Positions 1 to 5,084 of a stretch of 5,084 bases of DNA are shown one piece after another (the stretch's first letter is position 1; each line of letters begins with the position of its first letter). Both the position numbers and the translations under genes were made by a program. The notes beneath the pieces are model-generated. The model saw only the letters and a list, made by a program, of their open reading frames with translations. It was not told where the DNA came from and ran no database searches. The stretch comes from Verrucomicrobiota bacterium (GTDB lineage Bacteria > Chlamydiota > Chlamydiia > Chlamydiales > FEN-1388), in assembly GCA_018239705.1 (NCBI GenBank), contig JAFEGS010000639.1, positions 1-5,084 of the forward strand, given 5' to 3'.

Positions 1-2
1 AA

Positions 3-905
3 GCCTATGCGGCACGTCGCATTGAACAGCCTCCCATTGTCCATGCAACTGTTGCTAATGGGGAATTTCATATTAAGGCTGGAGGGTACAAGCAGGGCCC
101 ATTGCCCTATTTCACGACAAAGGTCAATGGAGGCTTCTTCTCGAATGGGGCAAATTATGGTCTTCCTAGCATTATGGGCTTGATCATGCTCAACCACACG
201 GAGAACGGCTTTCCACTGGCGGTTATGGACTCTTCTACGATTACAGCCATGAGGACTGCTGCGGCCATGGGCGTGGCTGCAAAATATGCAGCAAAGCCTC
301 AATGTAGGGTAGCGACAATATGTGGTGCGGGCAGGCAGGCTTCGTGGCAGCTACGTGCGTTAAAAGAGGTGATGCCACAAATCCACACCATTTTTGTCTA
401 TTCAACTTCTTTTGAGAAAAGTGAGCAGTTTTCTCGAGCAATGTCGCAGGAGCTGCAGATGCACATAGTGCCTACGAGGGAGCTGAAAACTGCGCTTCAA
501 GCAAGCCAAGTGTGCATTACATGCACAAATTCAAAGAAATATTTTGTTGATAAAAGCATGGTGCCAGCTGAGATGTTTATTGCTGCTATGGGGGCAGACA
601 GCCCTGACAAGCAAGAGATAGACCCACAGCTATTCAGAGAGGCAAGCATCGTTGTGGATATCCGTGAGCAGTGCGCTCAGGTAGGAGAGCTCCATCATGC
701 TCTGGGCTTAGGACTAGTAGACGAAAATAGGGTTATTGAGCTTGGTGATGTTGTTACAGGCAAATGGCCTAAAGAGAATGGTCTTGGGAATCCTGTTATT
801 TTCGATTCTACCGGGACAGCAATGCAAGATACTGCGCTTGCCGCCCTCGTGTATGAAAGAGCAATCCAGAACGGCAAGGGGTCATATTTCCAATTCTTTA
901 ATTGA
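3..905 (+). CDS. Ornithine cyclodeaminase / mu-crystallin family protein (5' partial)
   Basis: The reading frame is open from the window edge (phase starting at base 3) to TGA at 903-905, giving 300 visible residues. The family is usually about 310-350 residues, so perhaps 20-40 N-terminal residues are missing. Counting from the first visible residue: an HIK...YK segment near 23-30 and FTTKVNG near 37-43 match the substrate-binding lysine region. MDSSTITAMRTAA at 75-87 is the family signature before the nucleotide-binding domain. GAGRQA at 108-113 is the Rossmann glycine motif. GADSPDKQEID near 197-207 carries the expected catalytic-type Asp. FDSTGTAMQD near 267-276 is the conserved C-terminal block. 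Family members are NAD(P)-dependent soluble enzymes, including ornithine cyclodeaminase (ornithine to proline plus ammonia), alanine dehydrogenase and ketimine reductase. The substrate cannot be chosen from sequence alone. The second Rossmann strand ends in YSTS, with no acidic residue, so the cofactor preference is unclear. An internal TTG at 102 is not a credible start because homology continues upstream of it. Confidence 0.9.
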   Translation, partial: AYAARRIEQPPIVHATVANGEFHIKAGGYKQGPLPYFTTKVNGGFFSNGANYGLPSIMGLIMLNHTENGFPLAVMDSSTITAMRTAAAMGVAAKYAAKPQCRVATICGAGRQASWQLRALKEVMPQIHTIFVYSTSFEKSEQFSRAMSQELQMHIVPTRELKTALQASQVCITCTNSKKYFVDKSMVPAEMFIAAMGADSPDKQEIDPQLFREASIVVDIREQCAQVGELHHALGLGLVDENRVIELGDVVTGKWPKENGLGNPVIFDSTGTAMQDTALAALVYERAIQNGKGSYFQFFN

Positions 906-907
906 AC

Positions 908-1225
908 TTACCCAAACATCGATGAAAAGGCGCCCATTGCTCCAGGCGATTCTGTCTGCTCTTTGAGTTTGCTGCAGGCATCGTCGTAGGCTGCTTTGAT
1001 GAGTGTCTCGAGCCCTTCGACATCTTCTGGGTCTACGCAGTCCGGCTTAATCTGGATGCGCTTCATCTCGTTTGCGCCGGTCAGGGTAATATGGACAAGG
1101 CCATTGCCTGCGCTGCCAGTTACTTCCATAGTATCAAGCTTTTCTGAGATGCTCTCTTGCATCTGGCTTAGCTGCTGCTGGAACATTTTTGCCTGTTTTT
1201 TCTTCTTGAGAAAACCTGATCCCAT
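908..1225 (-). CDS. ybaB: YbaB/EbfC family nucleoid-associated DNA-binding protein
   Basis: A 105-residue protein of normal length for the YbaB/EbfC family. These small proteins form dimers of alpha-beta-alpha fold that bind DNA and coat the nucleoid; the gene commonly follows dnaX. Visible here: a lysine-rich start (KKKKQAK at 7-13), a glutamine-rich helix with repeated QMQ-type spacing (about 14-32), the core strand block VTGSAGNGLVHITLTGA (about 35-51), the IKPDCVDPEDVE block (about 58-69), and a C-terminal helix ending in a glycine/methionine-rich tail. The start at 1225 is supported by AAGGA at 1238-1234, 8 bases upstream, which lies inside the end of dnaX. Only two bases separate the dnaX stop from this ATG, so translation is probably coupled. 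The MGSG-KKKK-AK start and IKPDC-DPED block resemble chlamydial YbaB as I recall it. The recR gene often found next in other bacteria is absent; a convergent gene lies there instead. Confidence 0.95.
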   Translation of the reverse strand: MGSGFLKKKKQAKMFQQQLSQMQESISEKLDTMEVTGSAGNGLVHITLTGANEMKRIQIKPDCVDPEDVEGLETLIKAAYDDACSKLKEQTESPGAMGAFSSMFG

Positions 1226-1240
1226 GATTACTTTCCTTTT
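1226..1240 (-). promoter_or_regulatory. ybaB ribosome binding site embedded in the dnaX 3' end
   Basis: The minus strand reads AAAAGGAAAG (1240-1231), then the dnaX stop TAA (1230-1228), two bases, and ATG. The AAGGA core sits 8 bases from the ybaB start, a normal spacing, and is made of the last dnaX codons (lysine/glycine). This fixes the ybaB start and indicates a co-transcribed, probably translationally coupled pair. Confidence 0.75.
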
Positions 1241-2595
1241 TGTTTGTGTTGTACTGTGGCGTCGAGTTCCACGGAGGCAAATTGGACTAATGTATCGTAA
1301 TGTGCTTTTTTTCGCCCCTCATGCATGATAGGAGGTGCTTCCATTGCCCTTGGAGCCGGAGCCGGAGCTGGCGGCGGAGGTGCTTGAGGTGATGCTGGAG
1401 GTGTCTCATGTGTCTTCACTTCAGCTTTTGCAGGCTCTGCAGTGGGTTTTTCTTTGAGCTGTATAAGGCTCTGCTCGATCTGTATCAGCTTTCTCGTGAT
1501 GTGTTCGAGAGGGACTCGCAGCCGTACACGCACAATCTTAATGAGAAGTGATTCAAGCGCTATCTGTTCTGAGATCGCCGTTTTAATGTTGGACTGTGTC
1601 TCAGCGATCATCTCCAGTATGGCAAGGCACTGCTCCTGCGTGTAGATCTTATTTGAGGCTTCATATTTTTCTTTTCTTAATGGATCTGCCTCAGAGCCTA
1701 GCTTGGAAAGCAGGATAGTTTTGAAGTGGGCGTGCAGCTCTTCGAGGAAGTGATGGAGGTCTTTACCTTCTAAAAAGAGCTTTTGGGCAATGTTAAAGGC
1801 AACGCGTATATCATTACTTGCAACTGCCTGGTCGAGATCGAAAAAGAGTTCATGAGGAATGAGCCCGAGCACCTCTTGGACCGCCTCTTTCGTAATAGAG
1901 CCTTCGGAGAAGGCGATAATCTGGTCAAAGAGCGATTCGGCATCGCGAAGGCCGCCGTCTGCAAAGGTGGCGATTCTGGCAAGCGCAGTCTCGTCGATGG
2001 TGATGGCCATGTCAGAGGCTATCATGCGCAGTTTTTCGCTGATTGCTTCCAGTGGCAGTCTTTTGAGGTTAAAGCGCTGGCAGCGGCTCAAAATGGTTGC
2101 CGGTACCTTGTGCGATTCGGTAGTGGCAAAGAAAAATTTTACATTGGCAGGAGGCTCTTCCAGCGTTTTCAAAAGGGCATTAAAGGCCTCTTTTGTCAGC
2201 ATGTGCACTTCGTCGATGATATAGATCTTCCATTGGCCATGAGCAGGGCAGTAGCCCACCGATTCAGCAATCGTTTTGATGTCATCGATGCCTCTATTTG
2301 AAGCTCCATCGATTTCCAGTACATCGAGCGAGGAGCCGGCTGCAATTTGGCGGCAGGAGGTGCAGCTATTACACGGTTCGGTATCTGCAGTTAGGCTGCT
2401 GCAGTTGAGCGCTTTAGCTAAAATTCTGGCTAGTGTTGTCTTTCCTGTTCCACGAGAGCCGCAGAAAAGATAGGCGTGCGCGGTGCAGCCTTTTTTAATA
2501 GCATTTTTCAGCGTCTGCACGATAGGATCTTGTCCAAAGACTTCTCGGAATATCTTAGGACGGTATTTTCTGGCGAGTACTTGATAATCTGGCAT
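1228..2595 (-). CDS. dnaX: DNA polymerase III subunit gamma/tau (clamp-loader ATPase)
   Basis: A 455-residue AAA+ ATPase that, with delta and delta', loads the sliding clamp onto primed DNA. The start at ATG 2595 gives MPDYQVLARKYRP, the standard DnaX N-terminus. An in-frame TTG at 2625 would add ten residues with no family counterpart. Motifs: Walker A GSRGTGKT (46-53); zinc-binding cysteines 65, 75, 78, 81; Walker B IIDEVH (126-131); sensor 1 FFATTE (155-160); SRC arginine-finger motif (170-172); sensor 2 GGLRDAES (214-221). Clamp-loader domain III spans roughly 235-355. A Pro/Ala-rich linker (about 387-422) leads to a short tail (about 423-455). The length is close to E. coli gamma (431) and far below tau (643), so no typical tau region for helicase and polymerase binding is present in the zero frame. 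A seven-A run at codons 428-430 is a possible frameshift site (see separate entry). The gene is first in an apparent dnaX-ybaB operon and is divergent from the downstream-coordinate HD-domain gene. Confidence 0.97.
   Translation of the reverse strand: MPDYQVLARKYRPKIFREVFGQDPIVQTLKNAIKKGCTAHAYLFCGSRGTGKTTLARILAKALNCSSLTADTEPCNSCTSCRQIAAGSSLDVLEIDGASNRGIDDIKTIAESVGYCPAHGQWKIYIIDEVHMLTKEAFNALLKTLEEPPANVKFFFATTESHKVPATILSRCQRFNLKRLPLEAISEKLRMIASDMAITIDETALARIATFADGGLRDAESLFDQIIAFSEGSITKEAVQEVLGLIPHELFFDLDQAVASNDIRVAFNIAQKLFLEGKDLHHFLEELHAHFKTILLSKLGSEADPLRKEKYEASNKIYTQEQCLAILEMIAETQSNIKTAISEQIALESLLIKIVRVRLRVPLEHITRKLIQIEQSLIQLKEKPTAEPAKAEVKTHETPPASPQAPPPPAPAPAPRAMEAPPIMHEGRKKAHYDTLVQFASVELDATVQHKQKGK
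1306..1320 (-). promoter_or_regulatory. Candidate programmed frameshift / transcriptional slippage site in dnaX
   Basis: On the minus strand the dnaX codons CGA AAA AAA GCA (residues 428-431) contain the heptamer A AAA AAA at 1312-1306, in the X XXY YYZ phase required for tandem -1 slippage. A Shine-Dalgarno-like GAGGGG (1320-1315) lies just before the CGA codon. From known biology, dnaX of E. coli uses A AAA AAG at Lys429-Lys430, and Thermus dnaX uses a longer A run with transcriptional slippage. In this gene, a -1 shift reads 27 sense codons and joins the ybaB ATG in frame; a +1 shift stops at TAG 1289-1287. I see no convincing downstream stem-loop close to the heptamer. Whether the site is used is inference. 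Confidence 0.4.
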
Positions 2596-2678
2596 GGTAG
2601 CCACAAGTATAAAATAATGATTCAATTTCTTTCATTTCCTTTCTTTGGTATAAGAAATACATAATGTAAGGACAAGGT
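2596..2678. promoter_or_regulatory. Divergent intergenic region between dnaX and the HD-domain gene
   Basis: These 83 AT-rich bases must hold the start signals for both divergent genes unless promoters lie in coding sequence. On the plus strand there are -10-like hexamers TATAAA (2608-2613), TATAAG (2649-2654) and CATAAT (2660-2665), none with a good -35 box at 16-18 bases. On the minus strand there is TATACT (2611-2606), which would place a transcript start only a few bases from the dnaX ATG. A pyrimidine-rich tract covers about 2621-2647. No single promoter can be called with confidence. Confidence 0.35.
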
Positions 2679-2681
2679 ATG
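2668..2681 (+). promoter_or_regulatory. Ribosome binding site and start codon of the 7TMR-HD gene
   Basis: AAGGA at 2668-2672 lies 6 bases before ATG at 2679-2681, a good Shine-Dalgarno spacing. It supports this start, which also leaves a short charged cytoplasmic tail before the first membrane helix, as expected in the family. Confidence 0.7.
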
Positions 2682-4841
2682 CCTACTGTCAGCGAAAGTG
2701 ACGATTTAAAATTTTCTAGAGAGCAGAGTTTTTTTGACAAAAGCCGTGCTGTTCACTGGGCGATTCTCATTGTTTTTGGGATAGCTCTTTTCTGCTTCAT
2801 ACACCTCAGAGAGGTCTATGTGGTGACTGTGGAGCTTGGCAAGGCTGCCCCCCACTACATTGTTGCCGATATTGATTTTTCCTATCCTGACGAGGAGGCA
2901 ACGGCTGTTCTCAGGCAAGAGGCACTCCTAGACGTTGGTAAAATCTATTCCATAGATCCAGATGATGTGCGCAAGAGACGACTTGATTTTGAAGGCACCT
3001 TAATCTACGACCAAGACTGGCGAAAGGCTGTCAAGCAAAGCACGTTTGATGAGATGTATCGCGCAATGGAGCGCCTGGAGCAGGTGCTGCTCGAGGCGAG
3101 GTTTTCAGACGCTCGTACCATTGAAAAGATGAACGAGCTCAATTTTTCGACCAAAAATTTTCACGAACTTGCCCCCTTCGACCCCGTACAAGGAGCCTAC
3201 CTTCCTGAAAAGGTGTGGGACGCAATCAAACAAACTGCTTTTGGCAACCAGCTCTTCAACCCTGCCACAGTTGACTATATAATAGACTTTTTAAAAGCAA
3301 AAATCTGGAATATGCGCGAAGATACGCAGCTTGAGCGGCGTGTACGAAAGTCTTTGCAGGGCAAGATCCAGCAAAAATACACCTACGTCTCAGCCGGGAG
3401 CCGCATTCTGGCTCAAGGGGAAAAGGCAACAGCTCGCCATATTGCCATGCTCCAGGCGATGAAGCATGCGCTGAGCGAGCGGCGCAATCTTTGGCATCCA
3501 AAGACCGTTTTGGGAAGCCTTCTACTCACAGGGGTGCTTATATCAGTGGGAGCGGCCTTTTTGCGCTGCCACCATCCCGATGTATTACACTCTAACAGGA
3601 CACTTGCGCTTCTCGTCACCGTGATTATTTTTGGCCTGATTTTGGCGAAGGTGACTGAATTTCTCTTACTCAACACCACCCACAACCTCTATGAGATTGT
3701 GCGCTATCCTTTGATTACCCCGTTCTGTGCCATTCTGCTCTGTAGTCTTGTGAACTGGAGTGTGGCCATTTTTGTCAGTGCGCTTTTGTCAGGGCTTTTT
3801 GATACGGTTCTGGCGATCGATCGTCCGGGCTTTTTGATTTCAAACCTTGTCGTTGCCTTTTTTGCTATCCTCTACACAAGGTCGCTGCGCCGTAGAACAG
3901 AGGTGTTTGTGGTCTGCTGCAGGGCGTGGGCCGCTGCCTGCGTATTGATTGTTGGCTTTTATCTCTATGATGGCGCCCGAGGTGGTGTGTCGATCGTGGC
4001 CGACGTGGCAAGTTCTGGGCTTTTTATGCTCTTTACGGCTGTGCTTGTCCTTGGGCTATTGCCTGTGTTTGAGTCGCTCTTCCGCATTCTGACCGGCATC
4101 ACGCTTATGGAATATATGGACCCCAACCACGAGCTGCTCAGACGGCTGACCATAGAGGCTCCGGGGACCTACCAGCACTCTCTTATCATGGGAAGCGTGG
4201 CTGAAGCTGCTGCCAACGCTATTGGTTCCAATGGCCTCTTTTGCCGCGTGGCAACGCTCTACCACGATATTGGAAAAGTGTCTATCGCTCAGTATTTCAC
4301 TGAAAACCAGCAGCTGGGTGTGAATATCCATCAGCTCCTTACACCGGTAGAATCGGCCCAGGTGATTATCTCTCACGTGGTTGAGGGCGTTTCCTTGGCA
4401 CGAAAAGCAGGCCTTCCTGAGCAGATTATCGATATCATCAAAGAGCATCACGGCACCGGGCTTGTCTACTTCTTCTACCACAAACAGCTGGAGAATGTGG
4501 GCGGCAACCGCGATTTGGCAAATGAAAAAGAGTTTCGCTATTCTGGCCCCAAGCCGAGAACAAAAGAGTCGGTGATCATCATGATTGCAGACTCTCTGGA
4601 AGCGGCTTCTCGATCTCTCGATGAAGTAAATGAGGAGACATTGACGAGGCTGTTAGACCTGATCGTAAAAGAGAAGGTAGAAGATGGCCAGTTCGATGAT
4701 TCGCTCTTGACCTTTGAAGAGCTGGGCAGGGTGAAAAAGGCGATGATTAAGAGCCTTCTTGCCATTGGCCACTTCCGCGTCAAATACCCTGCGCGTATAA
4801 AGCGAGAGAATAAAGAAAAGATCAATCAAGGGTGGACTTAA
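2679..4841 (+). CDS. pgpH: 7TMR-HD family membrane phosphohydrolase, PgpH/YqfF-type cyclic-di-AMP phosphodiesterase
   Basis: A 720-residue membrane protein with the full PgpH/YqfF layout. A cytoplasmic N-tail is followed by one membrane helix (about 26-43), a large extracytoplasmic 7TMR-HDED domain (about 44-270), a cluster of about seven helices (roughly 277-295, 308-330, 343-358, 359-379, 386-400, 408-429, 443-466), and a cytoplasmic HD domain (about 485-650). Metal and catalytic positions are intact: H500 in APGTYQHS, H529-D530 in YHDIGK, H566 in ISHV, H590-H591 in KEHHGT, and D638 in IADSLEAASRS. The FRYSGPKPRTKE block (619-630) is typical of the family. In Listeria and Bacillus these proteins hydrolyse c-di-AMP to pApA, and the extracytoplasmic domain is thought to sense a signal. 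Activity here is inferred from homology. The phoH-like and ybeY genes often found beside yqfF in Firmicutes are not adjacent; dnaX lies upstream and a lipoprotein gene downstream. Confidence 0.92.
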   Translation: MPTVSESDDLKFSREQSFFDKSRAVHWAILIVFGIALFCFIHLREVYVVTVELGKAAPHYIVADIDFSYPDEEATAVLRQEALLDVGKIYSIDPDDVRKRRLDFEGTLIYDQDWRKAVKQSTFDEMYRAMERLEQVLLEARFSDARTIEKMNELNFSTKNFHELAPFDPVQGAYLPEKVWDAIKQTAFGNQLFNPATVDYIIDFLKAKIWNMREDTQLERRVRKSLQGKIQQKYTYVSAGSRILAQGEKATARHIAMLQAMKHALSERRNLWHPKTVLGSLLLTGVLISVGAAFLRCHHPDVLHSNRTLALLVTVIIFGLILAKVTEFLLLNTTHNLYEIVRYPLITPFCAILLCSLVNWSVAIFVSALLSGLFDTVLAIDRPGFLISNLVVAFFAILYTRSLRRRTEVFVVCCRAWAAACVLIVGFYLYDGARGGVSIVADVASSGLFMLFTAVLVLGLLPVFESLFRILTGITLMEYMDPNHELLRRLTIEAPGTYQHSLIMGSVAEAAANAIGSNGLFCRVATLYHDIGKVSIAQYFTENQQLGVNIHQLLTPVESAQVIISHVVEGVSLARKAGLPEQIIDIIKEHHGTGLVYFFYHKQLENVGGNRDLANEKEFRYSGPKPRTKESVIIMIADSLEAASRSLDEVNEETLTRLLDLIVKEKVEDGQFDDSLLTFEELGRVKKAMIKSLLAIGHFRVKYPARIKRENKEKINQGWT

Positions 4842-4845
4842 AGTT

Positions 4846-4924
4846 CCCTTGCTGTTTTAGATATTGGCATGTAAAATGGTTGTCCTGTGTTAATGGAATA
4901 TCTAAATATACAAAACAGTAAGGG
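4846..4924. repeat. Imperfect inverted repeat spanning the spacer before the lipoprotein gene
   Basis: The left arm 4846-4865 pairs with the right arm 4897-4924. The outer block 4846-4858 pairs with 4912-4924 (12 Watson-Crick pairs and one G-T at 4851/4919), and the inner block 4859-4865 pairs perfectly with 4897-4903. The right arm carries an extra 8 bases (4904-4911), and the loop is 31 bases (4866-4896). The arms therefore share 20 paired positions. There is no T-run after the right arm on the plus strand or after the left arm on the minus strand, so it is not a typical intrinsic terminator. The 3' arm includes the AAGGG of the next gene's ribosome binding site. Confidence 0.8.
4849..4877 (+). 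promoter_or_regulatory. Candidate sigma70-type promoter for the lipoprotein gene
   Basis: TTGCTG (4849-4854) and TAAAAT (4872-4877) are separated by exactly 17 bases; the -10 box matches the consensus at 5 of 6 positions and the -35 at its TTG. A start near 4884 would produce an mRNA lacking the left arm of the inverted repeat, leaving the ribosome binding site unpaired. An alternative is an extended -10, TG-n-GTTAAT (4886-4894), with a TTGGCA at 4864-4869, but its spacing of 19 bases is long. Confidence 0.3.
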
Positions 4925-4932
4925 CAATTATG
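4919..4932 (+). promoter_or_regulatory. Ribosome binding site of the lipoprotein gene, inside the repeat arm
   Basis: TAAGGG at 4919-4924 precedes ATG 4930-4932 with 5 bases between, a normal spacing. The whole motif is the outer half of the right arm of the inverted repeat, so it would be base-paired in any transcript that reads through from the upstream gene. Confidence 0.65.
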
Positions 4933-5084
4933 AATGTACTAAAAAATATAATCAAATTAGTTACGGTCTCCATCACAGCCTTGTCACTACAGAGTTGCGC
5001 CACAATTGCAGGCGATAATACGCGTACAGTGTGTGTGAATTCACAGCCTCAAGGAGCTGGGATTTACGTCGATGGCCAGCGCCG
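4930..5084 (+). CDS. Small lipoprotein with PEGA-like segment (3' partial)
   Basis: Fifty-one complete codons are visible before the window ends. The start has a good ribosome binding site. Residues 1-22 form a lipoprotein signal peptide: lysines at 5 and 9, a hydrophobic stretch to L20, and the lipobox LQSC with C23 as the acylated cysteine; Gln at -2 is less common. The mature protein begins CATIAG, then NSQPQGAGIYVDGQR (residues 37-51), which resembles the start of a PEGA-type beta repeat (S-x-P-x-G-A...V-x-G). Small lipoproteins beginning CATI-x-G followed by such a segment are a recognisable group of unknown function, expected to be anchored in the envelope. What follows lies outside the window. 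It is probably expressed from its own promoter in the 88-base spacer, or by read-through from the gene upstream. Confidence 0.75.
   Translation, partial: MNVLKNIIKLVTVSITALSLQSCATIAGDNTRTVCVNSQPQGAGIYVDGQR

Noticed and set aside
891..904. CAATT-CTTT-AATTG palindrome at the end of the cyclodeaminase-family gene, as a terminator
   Set aside because: Only five AT-rich pairs with no following T-run on either strand; too weak to terminate.
1251..1272. GTGG...CCAC hairpin downstream of the dnaX A7 run, as a frameshift stimulator
   Set aside because: Four base pairs only, and more than 30 bases from the heptamer; not close or stable enough to claim.
996..1328. 110-codon plus-strand open frame across ybaB and the dnaX end
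   Set aside because: It is opposite two well-supported genes and its hydrophobic, cysteine-rich translation is what antisense of such genes gives.
1340..1390. GGAGCC-type short repeats on the plus strand
   Set aside because: They are the codons of the Pro/Ala-rich linker of DnaX, explained by protein composition and not by an independent DNA repeat.
1783..2301. 172-codon plus-strand open frame antisense to dnaX
   Set aside because: It lies wholly opposite the conserved AAA+ core of dnaX and its translation shows no recognisable domain; it is a shadow of the real gene.
2555..2740. 61-codon minus-strand frame spanning the divergent intergenic region
   Set aside because: It overlaps both genes' starts in the wrong frame. 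An AGGA lies only about three bases before an internal ATG, which is too close, and the translation has no recognisable features.
4056..4481. 141-codon minus-strand open frame inside the HD-domain gene
   Set aside because: It overlaps the conserved HD catalytic region on the other strand and has no family features.
4842..4929. Intrinsic terminator after the HD-domain gene
   Set aside because: The stem is AT-rich with a 31-base loop and an 8-base bulge, and neither strand has a T-run after the stem.

Overview
The window looks like a stretch of a bacterial chromosome from a Gram-negative, host-associated lineage. My best guess is the phylum Chlamydiota, probably an environmental or 'chlamydia-like' family rather than Chlamydia itself. 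The main support is the YbaB protein. Its N-terminus (MGSG followed by a KKKK-AK stretch), its AGNGLV segment and its IKPDC-DPED segment match my memory of chlamydial YbaB. The dnaX-ybaB pairing also fits, though it is common across bacteria. This placement is from recall, not from a database search, and no genus can be assigned.

Layout. Positions 3-905 (+) hold the last 300 codons of an ornithine cyclodeaminase/mu-crystallin family enzyme whose start lies before the window. Only 2 bases separate its stop codon from the stop of the convergent gene ybaB (1225-908, -). ybaB lies directly downstream of dnaX (2595-1228, -), with 2 bases between dnaX stop and ybaB start and the ybaB ribosome binding site inside the dnaX 3' end, so the two form a tight operon. 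After an 83-base divergent intergenic region comes a 720-codon membrane protein gene (2679-4841, +) of the 7TMR-HD family, the PgpH/YqfF type of cyclic-di-AMP phosphodiesterase. An 88-base spacer with a large imperfect inverted repeat follows. The window ends inside a small lipoprotein gene (4930 onward, +) that begins a PEGA-like segment.

How they work together. DnaX is the clamp-loader ATPase of DNA polymerase III and YbaB is a small DNA-binding protein; their linkage is a classic replication/recombination cluster. The other genes (amino-acid metabolism, second-messenger turnover, envelope lipoprotein) have no evident functional link to it.

The most interesting signal is in dnaX. An in-phase slippery heptamer A AAA AAA lies at codons 429-430, after the proline-rich linker. 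A -1 slip there, or an RNA polymerase stutter adding one A, enters the ybaB frame with no stop in between. It would give a predicted 562-residue DnaX-YbaB fusion. A +1 slip would instead give a gamma-like product of about 435 residues. The second signal is the inverted repeat at 4846-4924, whose 3' arm contains the lipoprotein gene's ribosome binding site. No tRNA, rRNA, CRISPR array or insertion sequence was seen, and no gene-free stretch exceeds 300 bases.
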